DNA from: Henriciella sp045287255 | Lineage (GTDB): Bacteria > Pseudomonadota > Alphaproteobacteria > Caulobacterales > Hyphomonadaceae | Direction of reading: 5' to 3' | Assembly: GCF_045287255.1 (NCBI RefSeq) | Contig: NZ_CP137142.1 | Location: 1,736,001 to 1,800,000 of the forward strand | Length of the DNA stretch: 64,000 nt | Part shown: positions 43,240 to 50,872 of the stretch, piece after piece | Layout: each line of letters begins with the position of its first letter | Numbering within the stretch: the stretch's first letter is position 1 | Notes under the pieces: model-generated | What the model was told of the DNA's origin: nothing | The model's database searches: none | The model's input: only the letters and a program-made list of their open reading frames with translations | Position numbers and translations under genes: made by a program

Positions 43240-46200
43240 ATGAGCTTCAGCTCTTACAAGAAGACTGTTTTTGGCAGCGTTGCGGTTAGCGCACTTATGT
43301 TGTCCGGAGCAGCCTATGCCCAAGAAGAGGGCACAGAAGAAGTCGTTGAAATCGTCGAAGAAGATACCAGCGAAGCCAGACAGGAAAAGATTGTCGTTAC
43401 AGGCTCTCTGATCGCCCGTGATGAATTCTCTTCCTCATCACCGATCCAGGTTATTACCGCTGAGGTCGCTACGCTCGAGGGTCTGGTCGACACAGCCTCA
43501 CTCCTGCAAGGGTCTTCACTGGCCTCTGGTGCGACACAGCTAAACAACACCTTCCAGAACTTCGTTACCAATGGTGGTGTTGGCTCACAGACTATTGACC
43601 TTCGTGGTTGTGGCGACACACGAACGCTCGTTCTGATCGATGGCAAGCGTCCTGGCCCAGCGGGTACACGTGGTGGTGTTTCATCTGTTGATCTTAACAC
43701 AATCCCACAATCAGCCGTTAGCCGCATTGAGATCCTCAAAGATGGCGCTTCAACCATTTATGGTTCTGACGCCGTTTGTGGTGTTGTAAATATTATCACA
43801 CGTGATGCTGTCGACAGCCCAGAAATCAACGTGTTTGCCTCACAGCCATTCGAGCAGGGTGGTGAAGAATACCGTATCAGCGGTGCGTTCGGTTTTGAAC
43901 TCGGTGACATTGGTACATTCGCATTCTCAGGTGAGTATCGTCTTCAAGAAGAGCTTGACGGCGCTGATCGTGACTATCTTGATTGCCCAATCGACCGCGT
44001 ACGAAACCCAGACACCGGAGAGCTGATCGATCGCCGTGACCAATCTGCACGCCCGGCCGGCCCATTCGGCTGTGACAATATCTATCACGATACAGTCATT
44101 GACCAGTTCTCAGGTGAGCGTCTGATTCCATCGCCTGATGGTTCAACTGGCCCAACAGCCTTCGGCGGAAGCATCACTGGCTACCGCCCACGTGTTGGCA
44201 CAGGCACAAACCCGGATGGAACACTCTTCTTTGAAGATATTCTTGATGGTGATTTTTACGATAACACCGACTATCGTCCGAAAAACGAGAACATCTCGTT
44301 CATGGCAACTTCTGACCTTACATTTGGTAATGGTATGAACTGGGATAGTGAGCTTTTGCTTACGCGCCGTACAACAGAAGTTGAAGGATGGCGTCAATTC
44401 TTCCCATCCGTTGGTTCAGCACTTAACCCTGCAGGCAACAACCCTGGATTTGGGTATATTTCTGACCCAACCTACTCCAACGACATCCAGTCTCTTGCAC
44501 TCCCTGTGCTGCCTTTCCCAACCTACGACAAGGTTGAGCAAGACTACCTGATGGTATCTTCTGAACTATCTGGGCAGTTTGGTATCGATGCTCTATCTGA
44601 ATGGGGCTGGCGCCTGACGGGTATCTACTCAAAGTCAGATGCCACTTATGAAGGCAATGAGATTCTCAATGCTCGTTCAGGTGACTGGGGTATTGATGGG
44701 GTCGACTATAACGATGATGGTGTTGTCGACTTTATCGCGCCACCTTCAGTTAACTTCCTTGACCCTGACTTCCTGAATGGTACGCGCGTCAATGATCTCG
44801 TAGCGGCCATTGGCGGTTATCAATCAGGTAACACAACCTATGAGCAAACACAGTTCACAGCTGTTGCCACTGGTCCATTGTTTGAGCTGCCAGCTGGTGA
44901 CGTAAACATCGGGATCGGTGCTGAGTATCGTGAATTCGAGATTGATGATCAGCCTGGTGTCCTGACTCAAACTGGTGAAGTTTGGGGTTCTTCGGTTTCG
45001 AAACCTACTCAAGGTACCAATGAAGTGATGGAAATCTTCGCTGAATTGGATGTTCCGATCATCAAAGGCGCGGCATTTGCTGAAGAGCTGACGCTGAACC
45101 TTTCAGGTCGTGCATTCGACTATGATGTTGGCGGCGAGGATTCAATCTACAAGATTGGCCTGAACTGGCAGATCAACCCGACGCTACGTTTACGGTCCAG
45201 CTTTGGAACGTCGTACCGTGCACCTGCATTGTTCGAAACGTATCTGGATGACGAACTGGCCTTCTTCTCTCAGTTGAATGATCCATGCAACAACGTTGAT
45301 GTAACAACCAACCAAAACCTGATCGATAACTGTGCAGCTGTGGGTATTACCACTGCTAATATCAACCAGGTCGGTAATGGTAGCTCAGGCAGCATTCGTA
45401 CATTTGGTAGTGCAAGCCAAACAGTTCAGGACATCATTCTTGACCGTTTCGACCAAGATACACTCGATCTCTATAATGAGCTTACAGGCGGTCCTGGTGG
45501 ACTGAGACCAGAAACCAGTGAGACATTCACTGCTGGTTTTGTCTTCTCCCCAACCTTCACAGACCTCCGTGTAGCCATTGACTATTATGAAGTTGAAATC
45601 GAGGATCAGATCACGCGTTTGAGCGCGGGACAGGTGCTTGGTGGTTGTTATGGTGCTGTGAACTTCCCGAACACATTCTGTGACTTGATCATCAGAAACC
45701 CAGGAACAGCACCAGGTACTAATGCTTTCCGGATCACAGAAGTCATTGCACCGATCATCAACCTCGATAGCCAACAACAGCGCGGTATCGATCTTGAAGC
45801 CCGGTATGAAAGAGGCTTCACATTCGGTGACCTGATTGTTGAAGGGTCGGTAAACTGGGCACTCGAGCGCTTTATCAGCGTATTTGGTTCAGAGCTTGAT
45901 ACAGGCGTTGCAAATGATGACTTCAACGGCTCAATCGGCTTCCCGAACGTTGTTGGTAATGCTGATATCCGCCTTGAGCGCGGTGACTTCACATACTCCT
46001 GGTTCATTGATTACATTGGACATCAGGACAATAACCGTGACTTCGTCGCTGACCTGAACCTGCCAGCAAACTACTTCGGTCTCCAAGGTCTTTACGATGT
46101 TGAGACAGAGGCTGTGTTCTATCACGGTGCGTCTGTTCGTTGGGAAGGTGACACATGGACATTCACAGCAGGTATCTCGAACCTGTTTGATGAGCACCCA

Positions 46201-46314
46201 CCAGCTGTCTCTGCTGGCCAGGTAACCACTGTTGGCGGCAACACTCCTGTTAACGCCACTGGTTATGATGTCTTAGGGCGTCGTGGCTTCATCGAAGTCT
46301 CCAAGACGTTCTAA
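43240..46314 (+). CDS. Large TonB-dependent outer-membrane receptor
   Basis: 1024 residues, with a signal peptide ending GAAYAQ (residue 28) and AGGGGA before the start. After an acidic linker (EGTEEVVEIVEEDT) the plug begins EKIVVTGSLI. It shows the usual TLVLIDGKRPGP and IYGSDAVCGVVNIITR, with Cys residues at 124 and 180 in plug positions that often hold other residues, possibly a disulfide. The C-terminal barrel ends FIEVSKTF. Many barrel loops are long. The ligand is unknown; the neighbour S9 peptidase suggests peptides. A strong terminator follows. Confidence 0.9.
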   Translation: MSFSSYKKTVFGSVAVSALMLSGAAYAQEEGTEEVVEIVEEDTSEARQEKIVVTGSLIARDEFSSSSPIQVITAEVATLEGLVDTASLLQGSSLASGATQLNNTFQNFVTNGGVGSQTIDLRGCGDTRTLVLIDGKRPGPAGTRGGVSSVDLNTIPQSAVSRIEILKDGASTIYGSDAVCGVVNIITRDAVDSPEINVFASQPFEQGGEEYRISGAFGFELGDIGTFAFSGEYRLQEELDGADRDYLDCPIDRVRNPDTGELIDRRDQSARPAGPFGCDNIYHDTVIDQFSGERLIPSPDGSTGPTAFGGSITGYRPRVGTGTNPDGTLFFEDILDGDFYDNTDYRPKNENISFMATSDLTFGNGMNWDSELLLTRRTTEVEGWRQFFPSVGSALNPAGNNPGFGYISDPTYSNDIQSLALPVLPFPTYDKVEQDYLMVSSELSGQFGIDALSEWGWRLTGIYSKSDATYEGNEILNARSGDWGIDGVDYNDDGVVDFIAPPSVNFLDPDFLNGTRVNDLVAAIGGYQSGNTTYEQTQFTAVATGPLFELPAGDVNIGIGAEYREFEIDDQPGVLTQTGEVWGSSVSKPTQGTNEVMEIFAELDVPIIKGAAFAEELTLNLSGRAFDYDVGGEDSIYKIGLNWQINPTLRLRSSFGTSYRAPALFETYLDDELAFFSQLNDPCNNVDVTTNQNLIDNCAAVGITTANINQVGNGSSGSIRTFGSASQTVQDIILDRFDQDTLDLYNELTGGPGGLRPETSETFTAGFVFSPTFTDLRVAIDYYEVEIEDQITRLSAGQVLGGCYGAVNFPNTFCDLIIRNPGTAPGTNAFRITEVIAPIINLDSQQQRGIDLEARYERGFTFGDLIVEGSVNWALERFISVFGSELDTGVANDDFNGSIGFPNVVGNADIRLERGDFTYSWFIDYIGHQDNNRDFVADLNLPANYFGLQGLYDVETEAVFYHGASVRWEGDTWTFTAGISNLFDEHPPAVSAGQVTTVGGNTPVNATGYDVLGRRGFIEVSKTF

Positions 46315-46338
46315 GTCTCTGGAAACATCCGAAATAAG

Positions 46339-46370
46339 AAGGGCGGTCTTTATGACCGCCCTTTTCTTTT
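46339..46370 (+). terminator. Terminator of the large TonB receptor gene
   Basis: AAGGGCGGTC pairs with GACCGCCCTT, a perfect 10-base-pair stem with a 5-base loop, followed by TT, C and TTTT. It lies 24 bases after the stop. Confidence 0.93.
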
Positions 46371-46393
46371 GCCCAAAAGTCAATCGAGCATGC

Positions 46394-46864
46394 CTATTTG
46401 GGTAACCCCTTGCTTGGGCCGCGGTCTCCGAACCACCAGAGCGTTGCTGCCGTGGCCGCGAAAGTGGCGGTTTCGGTTATCGCGCTGCGGTCAACTTCTG
46501 ACGCGCCGAGCCATATCGCCCCGGCGATGAGCCATAAGAGCAAAGTCAAAACCGGACGCGTAATCCCGCGGGCCGCATCCACCCATTTATAGCTCGCACG
46601 CATAGCAGCTTCTGCCGCAATGGATGTATCCAAGCCGCGCCAGCTTCCGGCCAAATCGGTGAGTGCGATCTCTGCTTCCGTTTCCGCGCGCGCCGCAGCT
46701 TGCTGTAGCTCAATCAATTGAACCTCATGCTGCCAGCGGGCTTTCTCATGCGCGAGTTGCTGGCGCTTCTCAAAAAAACCCGCAACACGTCCAAGGGCCG
46801 TTCCCAGCAGGCCAAACAGCCCGCCCCCTGCAGCGCTCGCGGCCAATCCTGCTATATCTGCCAT
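46394..46864 (-). CDS. Holin-like protein (3TM phage holin family)
   Basis: 156 residues with a Gly/Ala-rich N-terminal segment (residues 5-28), a long charged coiled-coil-like stretch (EKRQQLAHEKARWQHEVQLIE) and two C-terminal hydrophobic segments (about 102-122 and 128-145). This fits the three-span holins of alphaproteobacterial phages and gene transfer agents. It would make holes for the lysin. It overlaps the lysin gene by 13 bases, the last of a coupled three-gene group. Confidence 0.7.
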   Translation of the reverse strand: MADIAGLAASAAGGGLFGLLGTALGRVAGFFEKRQQLAHEKARWQHEVQLIELQQAAARAETEAEIALTDLAGSWRGLDTSIAAEAAMRASYKWVDAARGITRPVLTLLLWLIAGAIWLGASEVDRSAITETATFAATAATLWWFGDRGPSKGLPK

Positions 46865-47280
46865 GCCTCTTTACTCCTTCCATAATACCAAATCGCCGGG
46901 TCGCGCCGTCGGTCGAGATGCAGGAACGTCCGTGCCAAACCTTGCCCGGTGAACCCCTGTCGTACTGCAGCCTCTCGCAGGACATGACGATCATGCCCGG
47001 CCAAAGCGACATCCACCGCCAGCGTTTTGTGCTGCGATAAGGGCGCGCCACCAACCGCTGCATTCCACTGAGCACAACGATGTCCGGAAGTGATGACAAG
47101 CGCGCGGCCAACCGCCGCGCGTACCGCCTCCAGGGCATCCAGAAAAACCGGCTCATGCCAGTACTCACCGTGACAGAACCGCCCCCCACAATGGCAGGCC
47201 AATTCAGATATGGAGAAATGCGGCCATAGCCATCTACCGGACAGCGCCTCATGCGCTGCACTGGGACTCTCAAACTGCAT
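46852..47280 (-). CDS. Peptidase M15 family lysin
   Basis: 142 residues. The zinc-site features of the M15_3 (YcbK-like) branch are visible: ITSGHRCAQWNAAVGGAPLSQHKTLAVDVAL supplies the His and Asp ligands and FLHLDRR the last His. An N-terminal Cys-rich stretch (ELACHCGGRFCHGE) may bind another metal. No signal peptide, as expected when a holin releases it. It cuts the peptide part of cell wall. Overlaps of 11 and 13 bases join it to the fibre and holin genes. Confidence 0.78.
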   Translation of the reverse strand: MQFESPSAAHEALSGRWLWPHFSISELACHCGGRFCHGEYWHEPVFLDALEAVRAAVGRALVITSGHRCAQWNAAVGGAPLSQHKTLAVDVALAGHDRHVLREAAVRQGFTGQGLARTFLHLDRRRDPAIWYYGRSKEAWQI

Positions 47281-48334
47281 GAGATTGCTCTAAGCGTTCA
47301 AGTCGAATGCTAAGATTCTGAATCGCGGCAACCAGAACAGCGATCAACTCGTCAGGTGACAAGAGCTGCTGACTGTCCTGATCATCCGGGTCAGCCAGTC
47401 GCCAAAGCGCTGCATCATCGTGCCCAACGGCTATCAGAGCCTCACGAACTTCTTGAGCAACAAACCCGAAATGACGCTTGCCCATTGGTGTTCTCTGGAA
47501 AGACACTGGGCGCAGAAAATCCAGAAAGCGCAAAGGCTCCTGCAGGTCTTCAATCTCGGTCTTGCTGCGACGGTCAGAGCTGATCGTTGGTGCGTTTTGC
47601 AAATAAAGATCACGCCAGATCTGGTTTGCCTGCCCCAGATCCAATGCAGCCGAACTGGTCGGCACTGGCGAGGCTCCAAAATGTACGGTCTGATCGATCG
47701 GATGAATGGACACAGCATCATACCAGGTACCGCCATCAGGGCTCACCCGGAAGCTTAGGTTGTTCTGGCCCACCAGCCCAATTTCAGCCCGCCCACTCCA
47801 GCCAGACTGGAACACGAGAGACCCGACCGCACTTTCGGATTCCTTATTCAAAGTGATCCGCAAATCCCCGCTGCCGCCATCCCAGCCTTCGCGTGCTGTA
47901 AACAGAGCTTGATTGAGCCGCACAGCAAGAGGATTGTTGGTATCAGCCGTTGTCGCTAGCCCTAAAAGCTCCAGATTCTGTGGTTCCTTCGATACAGGTT
48001 GCCAGCCGCCGCCATCAAAAACGATAACCTGCTGGATCGACTTGTCCCAAACCTGCCAACCTGCAACTGGGGTGTAGAAGTGCCAGGCCCCATCAAGCCA
48101 GACAGCCAGTTGTGTATCCATGGCTTGCCAAGCATCTGTTGCAGCAGCGCCAATCAGCCAGCTTTCTCCTTCGAACGGAGCAGCGGGCGGAACGGTTGCC
48201 CCCTGTCCTTCAATCGCGGCCATCAACAGCGTGTCCACCGCCTTAAGGCTCTCATTCAAGGTGACGTGCTTCTGCGCCTGATTAGGCAATAGGTAGGGAA
48301 GCCCCAATCGCGGGGTAAAATCCGATCCACTCAT
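47270..48334 (-). CDS. DUF2793 tail-fibre protein with S74 chaperone domain
   Basis: 354 residues. The N-terminal DUF2793 region runs from TPRLGLPYLLPNQAQKHVT to about residue 110, and the C-terminus carries the intramolecular chaperone/peptidase S74 domain with SSDRRSKTEIEDL (Ser/Lys dyad) and HFGFVAQEVREAL. S74 domains trimerise phage tail fibres and then cut themselves off. Such genes occur in alphaproteobacterial phages and gene transfer agents. It is first of the coupled cassette with lysin and holin; no capsid or terminase gene is present here. Confidence 0.75.
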   Translation of the reverse strand: MSGSDFTPRLGLPYLLPNQAQKHVTLNESLKAVDTLLMAAIEGQGATVPPAAPFEGESWLIGAAATDAWQAMDTQLAVWLDGAWHFYTPVAGWQVWDKSIQQVIVFDGGGWQPVSKEPQNLELLGLATTADTNNPLAVRLNQALFTAREGWDGGSGDLRITLNKESESAVGSLVFQSGWSGRAEIGLVGQNNLSFRVSPDGGTWYDAVSIHPIDQTVHFGASPVPTSSAALDLGQANQIWRDLYLQNAPTISSDRRSKTEIEDLQEPLRFLDFLRPVSFQRTPMGKRHFGFVAQEVREALIAVGHDDAALWRLADPDDQDSQQLLSPDELIAVLVAAIQNLSIRLERLEQSHAV

Positions 48335-48557
48335 CTTGGTCCACCATCCTCTGGCCAGTCACTTTCTGGACAAAGAGTGCACCGAATGAATATCCGGTCG
48401 GATTGATTCTGGATTATGCTTGCTGGATATGAGCGCATTGCAGGATAATCGACGATCTATCCCTTGATAACACTTCACATCGATAAGGGGCCGGAGCATG
48501 TCCCCTTCAGCACCTTTTCAGATACCTCATGTCTCGCTTCAGATACTCTTGAGCGCC

Positions 48558-49121
48558 CTAACCGAAATCCACAGAGGGCGGCGTACTGAGGGCGGCGCGA
48601 TCATCCCCAAGATCAAAGAAGTCACGCACCTCAAAATTGAAGCTTCCCGCCACAAGTGATCCGGGGAACTGCTCTCGCGCCGTATTATAGTCCTGGACCG
48701 CGCTGTTATAGAAACGCCGCGCTGCCGCGATCTTATCCTCAATCACAGACAGTTCATCCTGCAGATCGAGGAAGTTCGTATTAGCCTTCAGATCGGGATA
48801 GGCCTCGGCCAGCGCAAACAGCTTGCCAAGCGCACCACTCAGCAGCCCTTCAGCTTGCGCCATGTCACCCGGCTCTGTTGCATTCACAGCAGCCTGACGT
48901 GCCTGAATGACGGCATCAAGCGTCTCTTTCTCATGCCCGGCATAGCCTTTGACCGCCTCAACCAGATTGGGGATGATATTCTGACGCTGCTTCAGTTGAA
49001 CATCAACATCGGCAAAAGCCTGATTGCACCGCTGACGCTTGCTGACCAAGCCATTGTAGATGCCAATCACAACAACGGCCAAAAGAGCGATTACGCCAAG
49101 CACAATGAGAAGCGGTGTCAT
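48558..49121 (-). CDS. lemA: LemA family protein
   Basis: 187 residues with one N-terminal membrane helix (about 3-22) followed by GLVSKRQRCNQAFADVDVQLKQRQNIIPNLVE, the LemA signature, and a helical domain ending in a Pro-rich tail. LemA proteins are bacterial membrane proteins with unclear function, sometimes linked to stress. It is preceded by a TACTCC-type weak site. The gap of 223 bases to the S74 gene holds an AAGGGG/CCCCTT stem at 48485-48507 but no credible gene. Confidence 0.9.
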   Translation of the reverse strand: MTPLLIVLGVIALLAVVVIGIYNGLVSKRQRCNQAFADVDVQLKQRQNIIPNLVEAVKGYAGHEKETLDAVIQARQAAVNATEPGDMAQAEGLLSGALGKLFALAEAYPDLKANTNFLDLQDELSVIEDKIAAARRFYNSAVQDYNTAREQFPGSLVAGSFNFEVRDFFDLGDDRAALSTPPSVDFG

Positions 49122-49186
49122 TCAGATACTCCCTATATCCAGATTGGCTTCTAGCGTTATCTCTCATCGCCGCGCCGCGCAAGTTT

Positions 49187-49840
49187 TCACCCGTCGAGCA
49201 AGGCCCGCGCCCGCGCGAAAACAGTGTCGAACATCTCCTCGGTCAGGCGGCCTGTATTGGTATTGTAGCGTGAGCAATGATAGCTTGAAAGCAAGGTTAC
49301 CTCGCCAATCTCATACTCACTCGCATGCCCGAATGGGTAATCCTTCAAACGTCCACCCAAAGCGCGCACCGTTGAATCATGCGAGATTTTCCCAAGGCAT
49401 AACAAGACCTTGAGATCAGGGAATGCGGCCATACGGGCCTGCAGAAAGGGGCGGCATTGATTGATTTCAGCGCCAACCGGCTTGTTCTGCGGCGGCACAC
49501 AGCGCACGGCATTGGTGATCATGGCATCTTTCAGGATCAGCCCATCATCAATGCGTTTATCATACTGGCCCTCGGTGAACCCGAACTTGGCCAGCGTCCC
49601 GTAGAGCAGATCACCAGCCCAGTCGCCTGTAAACGGACGCCCCGTTCGGTTTGCTCCGGTCAAACCCGGGGCTAAACCGATGACCAGCAATCTTGCATCC
49701 GGATCCCCAAAACTTGGAACAGCGCCATTGAACCAGTCCGGTTCTTTCTCGCGTTGTTCAAGAATAAACCCACGCAGGCGCGGGCAAAGATCACAATCCT
49801 TGGGCGCTTCAGCTGGCGCGTCAGTCGTCATACTCGTCAT
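49187..49840 (-). CDS. Family 5 uracil-DNA glycosylase (UdgB-like)
   Basis: 217 residues. Motif A reads GLAPGLTGANRTGRPFTGDWAG, characteristic of UdgB rather than families 1-4, and motif B-like HCSRYNT lies near the C-terminus. Four cysteines suited to an iron-sulphur cluster are present: C16, C19 (DCDLCPR), then in NAVRCVPP and INQCRPF. It removes uracil and other deaminated bases. It overlaps the NYN gene by about 20 bases. Starts at 49840 and 49831 are both possible. Confidence 0.85.
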   Translation of the reverse strand: MTSMTTDAPAEAPKDCDLCPRLRGFILEQREKEPDWFNGAVPSFGDPDARLLVIGLAPGLTGANRTGRPFTGDWAGDLLYGTLAKFGFTEGQYDKRIDDGLILKDAMITNAVRCVPPQNKPVGAEINQCRPFLQARMAAFPDLKVLLCLGKISHDSTVRALGGRLKDYPFGHASEYEIGEVTLLSSYHCSRYNTNTGRLTEEMFDTVFARARALLDG

Positions 49841-50399
49841 TGCTCACCGGACCTCGGTCGTCATTATCCCGTCTGGGCCGGGCGATCAGGTCACCCAACT
49901 CATCGAGATCAATGAAGACATCCGCCTCACGACGCAACTCATCACCGATCATTTGCGGTTGGCTTTTGATGGTGGAGACAACCGTCACCCGGACACCCTT
50001 TGCCTTCACAGCCTCAACAACACGCCGGAAATCACTATTCCCCGAGAACAGAATGACATGGTCGAGATAGGCTGAAGCTTCGAGCATGTCAGTGGCCAAC
50101 TCTACATCCATGTTACCCCGCATACGCCGACGGCCTTCGCGGTCGGTATACTCACGCGCTGTTTTAACAATTGTGTTAAAGCCATTATAGGCAAGCCAAT
50201 CTACAAGCGGTTTGATTGGATTATGATCATCGCTTTCAAGAATAGTGGTATAATAATTGGCACGCAGCAATCGACCTCGTTTGCGAAATTCATCCAATAG
50301 TTTGCGAAAGTCGATTTCCAGCCCCAACCCTCTAGCTGAAGAGTAAAGGTTTGCCCCATCAATAAATAAAGCAATCCTCTCGTCTTTATAGAATGCCAT
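49821..50399 (-). CDS. NYN domain protein (LabA/DUF88-like)
   Basis: 192 residues. The PIN-like fold's acidic residues appear in ALFIDGANLY, GNMDVELATDML and LFSGNSDFRRVVE, the pattern of NYN ribonuclease-like proteins; the LabA/DUF88 group is widespread. A role in RNA processing is likely but not shown. The C-terminus is a charged tail. It overlaps the UdgB gene and is divergent from rpoZ, with 116 bases between the starts. Confidence 0.85.
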   Translation of the reverse strand: MAFYKDERIALFIDGANLYSSARGLGLEIDFRKLLDEFRKRGRLLRANYYTTILESDDHNPIKPLVDWLAYNGFNTIVKTAREYTDREGRRRMRGNMDVELATDMLEASAYLDHVILFSGNSDFRRVVEAVKAKGVRVTVVSTIKSQPQMIGDELRREADVFIDLDELGDLIARPRRDNDDRGPVSNDEYDD

Positions 50400-50515
50400 T
50401 CCTATACCTTACCAAAACCCTAATCCTCTTGCGTAAAACAGTGTGCAATCCAATGCAAGCACGGGTTGCGAAAGCATGTTGCAGCGCATATAGAGGGGGA
50501 TTACAGGAGACATTC

Positions 50516-50866
50516 ATGGCCCGTGTGACCGTTGAGGACTGCGTCGAGCAGGTCCCGAACCGTTTTGAACTGATTTTGCTGGCCGCACAGCGTGCGCGCA
50601 TGATCCGCGAAGGCTCACCGCTGACCGTTGATCGTGATAATGACAAGGATCCAGTCGTATCCTTGCGTGAAATCGCGGAAAAATCTGTTGACCTCAAGAT
50701 CGTCAAGGAATCTCTTGTTGCCGACCTTCAGGAAGTTCGCCCTGGTGAAGAAGAAGAACGTGAAGCCGACCGCATCGCGCTGGAATCTGCCCCGACGGCG
50801 ACTGAGGAAGATGTTATGCGCGCCTACCAGGCTGAACTGGAATCTGGCCGCGACGATCGAATGTAA
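50516..50866 (+). CDS. rpoZ: RNA polymerase omega subunit
   Basis: 116 residues from the ATG at 50516, chosen because AGGAG lies 7 bases upstream; the frame is open further but does not match the family. It begins ARVTVEDCVEQVPNRFELILLAAQRAR, the omega signature, and ends with an acidic tail common in alphaproteobacteria. It helps assemble RNA polymerase and can bind (p)ppGpp, which fits the rsh gene 6 bases downstream. Confidence 0.95.
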   Translation: MARVTVEDCVEQVPNRFELILLAAQRARMIREGSPLTVDRDNDKDPVVSLREIAEKSVDLKIVKESLVADLQEVRPGEEEEREADRIALESAPTATEEDVMRAYQAELESGRDDRM

Positions 50867-50872
50867 TCTTCG

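Noticed and set aside
48485..48507. AAGGGG/CCCCTT stem between the S74 and LemA genes
   Set aside because: Six-pair stem without a T-run; too weak to call a terminator or regulatory site.
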